64,000 bases of DNA from Chalara sp. BL73 (lineage: Eukaryota > Ascomycota > Leotiomycetes > Helotiales), in the NCBI GenBank assembly GCA_918026815.1, contig CAKJVC010000021.1, positions 682,001 through 746,000 of the forward strand, read 5' to 3'. A program made the position numbers and the translations under genes. The notes below the pieces were generated by a model that saw nothing but the letters and a program-made list of their open reading frames with translations, was not told where the DNA came from and searched no databases. Shown piece after piece: positions 22,851-31,659 of the stretch; position 1 is the stretch's first letter; each line of letters begins with the position of its first letter.

Positions 22851-23618
22851 GTGAAGTGATTAGTGTATGGATATCGTGAAGGGGAGGTTGTGTACTTACC
22901 ATTTTGAAGGGCGCATCATACCGGAATACCGAGAAGAGGGCCTATAAGATCGGCCAGTCATTGCGTTCAAATATGGGAAGGGGAAAGACTTACCAAGCGA
23001 AAATGACCGAACATACAGCTAGAAGACAACACGGAAGGGGAGTGGTTAGCACATAGCCGCTCAAACAAGGGAATTGAGTTACTTACCGCTCGTTGGCGAA
23101 CTGGCATTTGCCGCAAGCTAGCGGTATCCCCATACATATACCAGACCACCGAGTTCCAAGACAAAGTGAAAGGTGGTATTACCAGATACCCTCACCGGCA
23201 TCTAGCTTCTAAGACCATAACACCAGCGGTATCCTCAGAAATATAATATACATGCAAGTTCCAAGACCAGCAACATCAAAACAACTACACCACCATACAA
23301 AAAACACACAAAACAGCCCGAAAAAAAAAGCAAACGCCAATAACTCCCCCAGAACCCACGGGCTCACAATGGAGTATGTACAATAAAACTAATACAAAAA
23401 TGATGCACATTATAAGACAAAGGAAAGGATGGCACTAAGCCTCCAATAAATGTGAAGGCGATGTACGCTATTTTGGTGATTGTTTAGTGATGCCTGGAAG
23501 AATGGGATTTGGAACCACCCGCATCCCATTCTCCCAGGCCTTATTTGCAAGTTTTTTTTGGCGAGGGCCAGTAAGGGCCCTCTATTGGGGGATGTAAGAA
23601 CGAAAGGGGGTGACTTAC
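22851..23618. other. Repeat-derived stretch with minus-strand donor-like sites
   Basis: Consensus minus-strand donors (GTAAGT) lie at about 22898, 22991, 23092 and 23617 when read on the plus strand as ACTTAC. One good intron can be drawn at about 23020-23092 with a GCTAAC branch word and a TTCTAG acceptor. Exons between them would be only 25-45 bp. No protein is recognised. Confidence 0.35.
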
Positions 23619-24548
23619 CTATTCTTCGTCCATGGTTCCGTGTTCCAGGCAGTGGAGGTGCCGGAGGGCCAACGCCTTGTGCTCCTCGTAGGCCACGTTG
23701 TCCAGCTCCTGGAGGTCGACATCCGGGAATTCTCCAGCATGCTCCCAGTTCCAGCCGCCAGCGGCAAAGCTGGCGACGCAGGAGGAGCATCGGCCGGGTG
23801 GAACCTCTCCGGCAGGGAAGTCGCCAGGGACCGAAGGACGAACGTAGACCCCGTCCTCGCGAACCAGGTATTTCCTATGTTCGCTACCAATGAGCCGACG
23901 AGACCCTGGTCGATGTGGTCGGCATCCCGAAGCAAGGCCTTCCTTATCTCCCAGGGTCTCCACAGGAAAGAACCTGACCCTCGACACAGTCTTGGTTAGG
24001 TGCATAAAATGCACCCGTTTCCCCGAAGACTGGCCGTTGGCGGGTCGCAGGCAGGATTTCCGGGGTGGCCCAGAAAGCGCCAGCTTCAATGAGGCGGCGC
24101 TCACGTCCGGCAATCCGGAGTTCTGAGGCGTCGCCTTAACCGGAAATCCAGGGGCCTGTCCGGTGAGGGCCAGTATCCTGGAAAACTCGCTGAGATCCGG
24201 CAACCCAGAGTTCTCAGGAGTGGCCAGTGGCTCCGGAAGGGTCCCGAGGCCAGATCCATCGGCGGCGGCTCCAGATGGCTCAGCGGGGGGACTGGCCATC
24301 TGGGGTCGCTGGAAAAGGCGCCTTCCAGGGATCCGGACGTATGAGGGCCGGGTCCATTGAGGCGACTGTGGCCGGTCCGGTTCCGGAACGGCCAGAGAGC
24401 TTGGAAGAGGGTTAGTGGAACACTGCTTACCGCCGTGTCCCTTCCACCACGCACCCCTGATCTGTGAGATGTTAGCCAATGGCCAATAGAAGTGGTGTAA
24501 GTTAAGCAAGCGTAGGACGAAAGGAAACGGTGCTACTGATTCTGACAT
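23619..24548 (-). CDS. Hypothetical Pro/Ser-rich protein with two RVxF-like motifs
   Basis: I do not recognise this protein. The open frame is 309 aa from ATG 24548. It carries two 32-residue repeats (period 96 bp; SGLPDLSEFSRILALTG and SGLPDVSAASLKLALSG), then SSGKRVHF and SRVRFF, which fit the RVxF consensus for docking to protein phosphatase 1. The C-terminus is acidic and Cys-containing (GRCSSCVASFAAGGWNWEHA). The stop TAG at 23619..23621 directly abuts a GTAAGT donor, and an internal GTAAGC donor occurs near 24432, so the true exon structure may differ. The G/C-rich sequence leaves long frames on the other strand too, which lowers certainty that this frame is real. Confidence 0.4.
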   Translation of the reverse strand: MSESVAPFPFVLRLLNLHHFYWPLANISQIRGAWWKGHGGKQCSTNPLPSSLAVPEPDRPQSPQWTRPSYVRIPGRRLFQRPQMASPPAEPSGAAADGSGLGTLPEPLATPENSGLPDLSEFSRILALTGQAPGFPVKATPQNSGLPDVSAASLKLALSGPPRKSCLRPANGQSSGKRVHFMHLTKTVSRVRFFPVETLGDKEGLASGCRPHRPGSRRLIGSEHRKYLVREDGVYVRPSVPGDFPAGEVPPGRCSSCVASFAAGGWNWEHAGEFPDVDLQELDNVAYEEHKALALRHLHCLEHGTMDEE

Positions 24549-24670
24549 AATGAAAGACGACTAGCGTGAAAACAATGAACATAGCGACAACGAACACAGC
24601 TACGGTGAGCATGAAGACGACGAGCAATAGCGAAAACGAGCATGGAGATGGCAAGCATAAAATATAATGA

Positions 24671-24740
24671 ACATAGCGACGATGACATAGCGACGATGAC
24701 ATAGCGACGATGACATAGCGACGATGACATAGCGACGATG
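24671..24740. repeat. 14-bp minisatellite, five perfect copies
   Basis: The unit ACATAGCGACGATG repeats five times with no mismatch. It is preceded by a degraded GAACATAGCGACAACG-like stretch from about 24575. The array gives a false repetitive frame on the minus strand (period 42 bp = 14 residues). Confidence 0.97.
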
Positions 24741-27208
24741 AGTACTTTGACAGCGATGAGCACATGGCAAATGCACAGAGCAAGTTTGATGGCACGTGAT
24801 GTTATTGTAGCTAAGCGAGCCTAAAAAGGGGCTAGACGCAACGGTCGCTAAAAGTCCCCTCCAAATGATGACGATGAATCAACGCCCGGCAATTGAGTCA
24901 CTTCCTCAACGGACGTGTTCAAAAAAAAACAGGCTACGCAGTGCGTGAAGCAAATCCGTCCTAGAAAAATGAGCTGAAGCGCTGGCAACAGCTGGTATCT
25001 CACAGACGACAGACTTCGCCAAAATCGCGAGCAGCAAGGGACATGGAGAAGCAGACTGCCACGATCCACTAGGATGTGTCAAGCTTGCGCTCACAGCAAA
25101 TCCAGGTGCGGTGTGATTAACATTCACAAAATCAGCGACGACGAAAGGAAAAATGCTTACCCTCTCAATGTGATGCCGAACACTGCCAGCGACTCTGGAA
25201 AGCTTGTCGGAGCCAGAGCCGGTGACAGCGATCGAACGGATTGGAATTCGAGAAGCAGGCATCGTGTTGGCGACGATGTGCTTATAATGAAAGAAGTAGA
25301 AGAAGAATGTCGCTGGTGAGAGCGATAGGAAGGTAAAAGAGTAAGTGCGAGTACACTGCTGGTCAGGCAGAGTACAAGAAGCAAAATAGAATAAAACAGC
25401 TCAGCAAGCAAGAACTAGTCAAACAAGCAAAGCGGTCGAAGGGAAAAAAAGAAAGAGAAAGGAAAATGGGAGGGAGAGGGGGAACCTCAGAATTTATACT
25501 CTCTAGAATAGAGTTTTGCTGGTTTGCGGCCTATGTAGATGGGCTGGAAAAAAAAACCGTAAACGGGAAAAGGTGGTCACGATTTCGTGAAATGTACGCC
25601 ATTAAGGTAGCCATTTCATTTAGTTCGCTTTGGGTGATATTGGAAACTAAAAGTGTTGAATCTGTTATAGCCAATGAAAAATCTGGAAATCGCTTGTGCG
25701 GGACTATCTCCTTGGGCAGCACTGAGAGGGGATGGGATAAGCTGAAAGAAAGGAGTAATAGAAGTATGTCTGAGCATTGATATGGAATAGTAGAAGGTCC
25801 ATGTAAGAAGACAGAAAAACGTCTCATTTCCAAAAAAGAAGACCGCCGTGAATGTAGCACATGCGAGACTGATTTTGAAGTTACCCTGAGCAGAAGTGTC
25901 AGTGTGTAAAAGTGATATTAATCCCAGCAGATATATACCGAGATTCCTTTGCCTTGTGTGCATGCGTAGAGCTAACTTGTGTGATATCTGGAAATATAGC
26001 CCTGGGTATAGGAGTGCTGGTGACTTCGTCTGTCACTGAAGCAGTTGTTCACATGCCCCTCTGTTGACATGCCCCTCTATGTAAAGAAGTTGACAGAGCT
26101 TAATGATGATACCCAGCTAGGATTCGTTCTAGGTAATATCCAAAGGTGTATCATATCCCAAAAGGGGAAGTATATGGGGGGGATGATACGCGGGAAGGGG
26201 CAGCTTGCTTTATCCCTTGCTGGCTCTTGTCTTGTCACGGTCGTTTCTAGAAAAGGCGGGAACGAACACAACGTCGGGGCTTAGCCAATATCGAAAAATG
26301 ATGATGCGATACAAGCAGCAAGCAGGGCACTAATGCGGATGCACAATAGGAGGTAGCTTCTTTCTGTGAATACTACCTTGTGCCATTGCCTGGCGGGGCC
26401 TATAGGAAACGAACCACGCAAACTAGAAACCGGTCGGTGATGTGATACCTGGCGATTTGGAACATAGAAGGGTGATTGAGTTTCTCAGCAAAAGAATGTT
26501 GATTCGGACAGGCTCGGAACTAGCTGTGTTGACACTTTCAGGCAGGATGGCGTGCCACGCTGGTTGGCGGGGTCAACATTTACTCCTATGCAACGTATCG
26601 AGAACACAGGGCATCAATGCATGAGATTAAGCGGTGTAATGACAGGCAACATATACATATATGAGCAGCGAGGACGGAAATGGAAAGGGACTAAAGGGGC
26701 CAATATCTATAATTGACTGCAAATCATTCCAAGCGGTCGGAATGACTGTGATGGATTTAACAAGCACAATGAAAGCTAGATATTAAGTAGCAAGCTTTTG
26801 ATACGATATGATAGGGAATGCGAGTTTCTGCAGGCATAAAATGGCCTTCACACATATAGTCTTGTGACTGAAAGCTGTCGTAGTAGGCTCCATGAGGTTA
26901 AGAACAATGCAGTAAACACATGGGCAAAAGGAATGATAAGAGGACGGCAAAAGTGATAGACTGACGAGAGGTTCAAAGGATGACAAATTAAGGGACCAAA
27001 CTAGCCGCTCAGCGTCAAATAGTGCCTGGATCATTGAAACGTTGAAACATATCGCATTGAATGGGCAATTACAGAAACTGCTATCTGCAAGTGCTTACCT
27101 GCTTCCATATCTATCATACACCTATGGTACATCTCACCAACCTAGTGAATTCCTATGCAAAAATTCCCTTTGACCCAACCCTGGATATATATATTGACAT
27201 CCCGTCAT
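24741..27208. other. 2.5-kb stretch without a recognisable gene
   Basis: Several minus-strand frames of 60-118 codons exist, but none has recognisable domains and some lack an ATG. A possible minus-strand intron is at about 25074-25160 (GTAAGC donor, ATCCTAG acceptor). Purine-rich sequence lies near 25440-25480. A cryptic continuation of the spliced-looking locus at 21-24.5 kb is possible. Confidence 0.35.
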
Positions 27209-30200
27209 CTAATGCGTGATAGCACGAACGCCTTGCAAAAGCAACCCAAACATTAAACCCCGCGCAATCTCTTCCTCTTGCACCAGATCGAATATGCGTC
27301 CCATCGCAGTCTCCGAGGCTGCTTGTCCCATAACTCCTTTCAATGCCTCTGGCACTGCGTTGGAAATGAAAAGGCTGCGAGCCTTGATGCGCAGTCGTTC
27401 CTTGTCCTCCGATGACATTTCTGGCGGCCATGATTTCTGCTCTTCCTCTGTAGGCAGAGTGTTCTCTCTAAGTTTGCGAAGGTGGCTTGCAATACCAGCG
27501 TCCGAAGTGTTAGAAGCGATGATGGATTCTTGTATCAGTGATTGAATAGAAGACAACGAGGGATTTCCGGGACGAAGAAGAAATTGCTTTGCGGCTGTTA
27601 GAAGCGTTCGGCGAATGTTCCACGCCGAAGATAAAGTATATAGTTCGTTGATCACAGCAAACATAAGTTCTACTGCTACGCGTGTCTCCGGCTCTGTGAG
27701 AGGTGTGTTGTCACGTAGAAGTCGACGAGGAGTTATTTGGTTTGCTTGTTCTGAAGGCCGTCTCGGTATAGACAAAGAAGATCGTCCTTGTGATGGCGCA
27801 GTGCTTGTTGAAGTGCGTGGTGCTGTCTCCGATCGAATGCTAGCAGCTCCATCTTCAGGCACTTGATACCAGTCATCCGGCATGTCTGCGGGTGGAGGAG
27901 GAAGAGTAAACTTTTCCATGCTTTCGTTTAGAGGAGATGCCAAGGGTGTTCCTCTCCTTGATGGTGGAGCTTGGCTAGGATCGCGCGAATTAGCTGCGCT
28001 TCTACGTCCTAGGCTTAGTGATGATCTTGTTGAGGCTGCGCTGTATTCTCGTTCACTCTCATCAGGATTGTAGCTTGGACGCCGCTCCATCGGCTGGATT
28101 TTAGAGGGCTGCGTATGAATGATAGGTGTCGTACGGAGAGAGTCTTCTGAAGCCCTTCCTCTTCGAGAGCCACTTAGGGAAACATTGCTGTCCATTCTAG
28201 GCAGAGTTGATGTGGAGGATCGTCCAGCATAATGCATGCCAATGTTAGAGGAGCTGGAATTTGTCACATTATGGCCATTGACAGGTGTTGACGGCTTTTG
28301 CTGCTGAGGCACTGGAGTGGGAAGAGGTGGTGCTTGTTTTTTCTGACCCAAGTTTCCGATGTTACTGAAGACGCCACTAATTCCTGTCCCGATGACCTTT
28401 CCACCATCCGCAACACCCTTTGGAGCGCTTGCAAGTACGTCAAGCATTCCTTTCCCCATGCTTTCAAATGCTGACGGGGTAGGCCAGCCAAATCCCGTCT
28501 TCTCCTTTGCATAGGCCGCCTGCCCTTGATCCTTTTCAAGAAAACGTTTCATACCTTCACTCTCTGCAAGTGGCTGAAACCAACATGCATCTCGTAGATA
28601 TCTCTCTAATTCACCACGTAACGAAGATTTAGTGTGCTCTTTCCACTTTGGCAATTCTTGGTGCTGTTCTGTAAATGCAGTAACTCCAGAAATCTGTGCA
28701 ATGCGTCTGAGGACCTCATGCAATGTCTCAAAATCTGAGTATTTTCGTACAATCATCCAGCCTGGATGCTGATCAGATTTAGGTTCTATTTGTACCAGAA
28801 TATCGCCATTAGGTTTATTACGAATCTTCCCTTTCTCCATAGGTGTAGAATCGTCAAATATTATGATATTGGCATTATGAAGAGTGAGAGATACTGTTTG
28901 GCGCCGGGGCATATTTGGTTGAGGGAGTATCTGATCAAAATTCGTAAAAGGAGCATGACTTGTAGATGTGGTGACCGTGCTCGTTTGCACAGATTTTGGA
29001 GATTGTGGCTGGCTAGTGGGAGGAGAGGGGGACTGTTTAGTAGTGTGAGAGGCAGTCGCGCCGTCATTGCTAGTCCAGCTGGGCGTGCTCAAGCCAACAG
29101 ATGACTTTGGCTCAGTTGCTGCGGTGGTGGCCTTCAGAGCATGCTTTACAGCATCAACATGGGAAGCTCCGTCGAGATTGTCGAAGGTCTCTGCTTTCGA
29201 CAATACTGCCATCCCGTTGGTCGCTACTGGGCTCTCTGCTTTAGGGAGAATTGGCATCTCACTGGGTTTGATGGGACTTTCTGCTTTCTTCTTCTCTTCT
29301 TCGGCAATCATTAAAGAAAGCCTTCTAGCTTCTTCCATTGCCTCTTCCATAGCTTCTTCGGCTTTACTCAAGCGTTTTTTGTGTCTTTTCTCTTCTTGTC
29401 TCGCAATATGAGATTTCGGCGGTTTTGCGACTCCCATATTTCCAAGATTGCCATCTATCGCATCAATATTCGAGGCGTCGTTGGCAGCTCCCATACCCGC
29501 ATCTATAGCTTGATTTATATCGGGCTCACCCGACTCAAGTAGATAGACTATCCAGCCGTTTATCCATTCTGGTTTGGAGCAGCTCTTTAGTGTCATTTCA
29601 AGAACAACCCCAGCAAGTATCTCCCTTAAGAACGTCCTCGCCGCATCACACTCGAAAGCTGGCTTGTCAAGGAAATTCTGCAAGATATCCTCTGCGATTA
29701 TGGTGAACTTTTTAGACTGTTGTCTTTTGTCAAGGACATTCGCGAGGTTTGACCCAGGATTTTCCGCCAAATATGTATGCACCGCTTCGGCAGGGGCCAT
29801 GTTCGTTCCTTGAACCATTGACATCGCACTCGATAGTTCATTCAGGAAGACAATGATTATAGATGAAGAGTTGGTGAGGAAATCCAAGAATGCATCGGCT
29901 GGCCGCTTTCTGCAGAGGTGATTCGAGACAGCCCATATGAATTTTGTGAGAGTTTGTCTTGTAGCTGCTGGGAAAGATAGTTCCCTTGGTAAAATTGGAT
30001 CATACCACCACTTCACGTAATCCCTTATAATCGCATTGACCAGTTCATCGAGCGCAGTGGCAGTCTCTGGGCGGAAGCCCTCGAAGCTATTTCCGACAAA
30101 ATCCGCTTCGAGTTCCTCATCCTGTTCTTTCAAATCTCTCAAGTCCAACAGCCTCTTCACAATATCTATACTTTTTTCTTTCCGCGCATCATCAATTGAT

Positions 30201-30502
30201 GTGGAATTCGAAACTGAACCCTCCCATGCTGCATGTAGAACGATTCCGCCCAATGCGCCTATCAGTACTAGTCCAAGTCTCCCTAACACCAAATATGTAG
30301 TCGCAGCTAAACCGACCGCAATTCCGCCAATTGTCTCTGGTGAAGCTGTAGATAGGAATCGTAGTACTTTAGAAGTAAGGTCGTCTATATTAGAATCGGA
30401 CTTAGAAGATGTCGCAGAAGGTGTAGGTATGTCAGTCGTATCCTTGGCGACAGCAAGGTCATCACCACCGCTCTGGTTTGAATCTCCGTCAGTTCCGCTC
30501 AT
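27209..30502 (-). CDS. PXA-PX-Nexin_C domain protein (sorting nexin, SNX13/SNX14/Mdm1-like)
   Basis: A single exon from ATG 30502 (MSGTDGD) encodes 1097 aa. The layout is a hydrophobic anchor at about residues 57-93 (VGLAATTYLVLGRLGLVL), a PXA domain at about 150-325 (ALDELVNAIIRDYVKWWYDP), a Lys/Glu-rich coiled part, a PX domain at about 535-657 (VRKYSDFETLHEVLRR), a disordered Ser-rich linker, and a Nexin_C domain at about 934-1090 (INELYTLSSAWNIRRTLL). No RGS domain is seen. Related proteins (yeast Mdm1, animal SNX13/14/19/25) are ER-anchored and reach endosomes, vacuoles or lipid droplets through the PX domain, which binds phosphoinositides. Membrane-contact function is inferred from this layout. 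The gene looks intact and is divergent from SUB1. Confidence 0.88.
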   Translation of the reverse strand: MSGTDGDSNQSGGDDLAVAKDTTDIPTPSATSSKSDSNIDDLTSKVLRFLSTASPETIGGIAVGLAATTYLVLGRLGLVLIGALGGIVLHAAWEGSVSNSTSIDDARKEKSIDIVKRLLDLRDLKEQDEELEADFVGNSFEGFRPETATALDELVNAIIRDYVKWWYDPILPRELSFPAATRQTLTKFIWAVSNHLCRKRPADAFLDFLTNSSSIIIVFLNELSSAMSMVQGTNMAPAEAVHTYLAENPGSNLANVLDKRQQSKKFTIIAEDILQNFLDKPAFECDAARTFLREILAGVVLEMTLKSCSKPEWINGWIVYLLESGEPDINQAIDAGMGAANDASNIDAIDGNLGNMGVAKPPKSHIARQEEKRHKKRLSKAEEAMEEAMEEARRLSLMIAEEEKKKAESPIKPSEMPILPKAESPVATNGMAVLSKAETFDNLDGASHVDAVKHALKATTAATEPKSSVGLSTPSWTSNDGATASHTTKQSPSPPTSQPQSPKSVQTSTVTTSTSHAPFTNFDQILPQPNMPRRQTVSLTLHNANIIIFDDSTPMEKGKIRNKPNGDILVQIEPKSDQHPGWMIVRKYSDFETLHEVLRRIAQISGVTAFTEQHQELPKWKEHTKSSLRGELERYLRDACWFQPLAESEGMKRFLEKDQGQAAYAKEKTGFGWPTPSAFESMGKGMLDVLASAPKGVADGGKVIGTGISGVFSNIGNLGQKKQAPPLPTPVPQQQKPSTPVNGHNVTNSSSSNIGMHYAGRSSTSTLPRMDSNVSLSGSRRGRASEDSLRTTPIIHTQPSKIQPMERRPSYNPDESEREYSAASTRSSLSLGRRSAANSRDPSQAPPSRRGTPLASPLNESMEKFTLPPPPADMPDDWYQVPEDGAASIRSETAPRTSTSTAPSQGRSSLSIPRRPSEQANQITPRRLLRDNTPLTEPETRVAVELMFAVINELYTLSSAWNIRRTLLTAAKQFLLRPGNPSLSSIQSLIQESIIASNTSDAGIASHLRKLRENTLPTEEEQKSWPPEMSSEDKERLRIKARSLFISNAVPEALKGVMGQAASETAMGRIFDLVQEEEIARGLMFGLLLQGVRAITH

Positions 30503-31020
30503 GTCGCTGGCGCATGCTGAGTGATGGTTTGCTCTGTGTACAGGCAAGATTAGGTTTGCGCGGCGAGACTGTGTCAAATTTAGCGGCAAGGAACTGAATA
30601 CCAAAAATTTCGAAGAGCAAGTTGTCCTGTCCTAATCTCGCCTCTAACTCAGTGAAACGGTTCGTCACGGAATCCCACGGACCATCATCAGAAATTATGG
30701 ACGTGCTGACATTAGAGCCTCAAAAGCGGCCCCCTATTGTCTAAAACAGTATGATTGCCAACCGGTTGCCCGACCCCTGTAGATCTTTTGAAAGTCACGT
30801 TCTCCCGCGTCATCGCGACCTCCCTTCAGCTACTTAAATATTTCCAACGTGTATACAACCAATATTCAACTAGGTGCATGCGAGGCAATCCCCCTTCTTT
30901 CTGCCTGTATACATGACTAAGAAAGGTATATTCGATTCCTTCATTACCCCAGCTCCGACTAATTAAATTGCCTGCTAGACTGTCAAACCGATTTACCCCC
31001 GCTTCACACATACAAGGACA
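30503..31020. promoter_or_regulatory. Divergent promoter region between the PXA-PX gene and SUB1
   Basis: This 518-bp stretch separates two oppositely transcribed intact genes. A CCAAT word at about 30860 (ACAACCAATATT) could bind the fungal CCAAT-binding complex. A TACTTAAATATTT region at about 30831 is TATA-like. No functional proof is visible. Confidence 0.45.
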
Positions 31021-31659
31021 ATGGTCAAAACGAAGCGTCCCATTGAGGACGTCGACGAAGACTCTGATGATGGATTCGTAGTTAATGATGATGGCAAGGC
31101 TCCTAAGACGAAGAAAACCAAGAATGCGGAGGCCAAAAGCAGTAGCAAATCCACGTCCAACGACTTCTGGAGTGCAAGTCTTTTCGTTCTTGCAAGAAGT
31201 AGCACGTAGCTAAAAACTATGTTAGTTATCCCGAGGTCGCCAGCCAAGACGAGTCAATATCTCTGAGTTCAAGAACACGCAAATGGTCAACATCCGCGAG
31301 TATTATGAGAAGAACGACGAGTATCTTCCAGGAAAGAAGGTACGTTACACACGAGCTTACTGAGTGCGCGCAGAATGGTGGCGCTGATGGTATATCGCAT
31401 AGGGCATATCTTTGACAATCGATCAATATAAAGCTTTCTTGAAGGCGATCCCAGAGGTAAGGAGCCCTAAGTCTAAGGTTTGGACTTACGTCTCTGACTT
31501 GCCAAGATCAATTCAAGCTTGAAAAAGCAAGGTATAAATGTCGACGCCGTTTCTAATGATGAAGAGGGAGAGGGAGAGCCCAAGGAGAACATCAAGAAAA
31601 CATCAAAGGCCAAAAAGGAGTCTAAGGCTAATTTCGAGTCGACTGATGATGAAGAATAA
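31021..31659 (+). CDS. SUB1: Transcriptional coactivator SUB1/PC4
   Basis: Exons are 31021..31173, 31226..31339, 31403..31456 and 31507..31659, giving 157 aa. The acidic Lys-rich N-terminus (IEDVDEDSDDGF) is followed by the PC4 single-stranded-DNA-binding core: FWSLSRGRQPRRVNISEF, VNIREYYEKNDEYLPGKK, GISLTIDQYKAFLKAIPE. The C-terminal tail is Lys/Glu-rich. SUB1/PC4 binds single-stranded DNA and melted promoters and supports RNA polymerase II transcription and start-site choice. The first intron (31174..31225) must use a GC donor (GCAAGT) with a TAG acceptor; no GT donor nearby keeps the frame and the conserved FWSLS. The gene looks intact. Confidence 0.92.

Noticed and set aside
24502..24795. 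Minus-strand repetitive protein (CHRRYVIVAMSSSL repeats)
   Set aside because: It is the translation of the 14-bp minisatellite; perfect DNA repeats explain the protein repeats.
25157..25411. Minus-strand frame with a signal-peptide-like start (LFYSILLLVLCLTSSVLA), a possible small secreted protein
   Set aside because: The frame begins at TTG, not ATG, and continues into a donor-like site without recognisable downstream exons.
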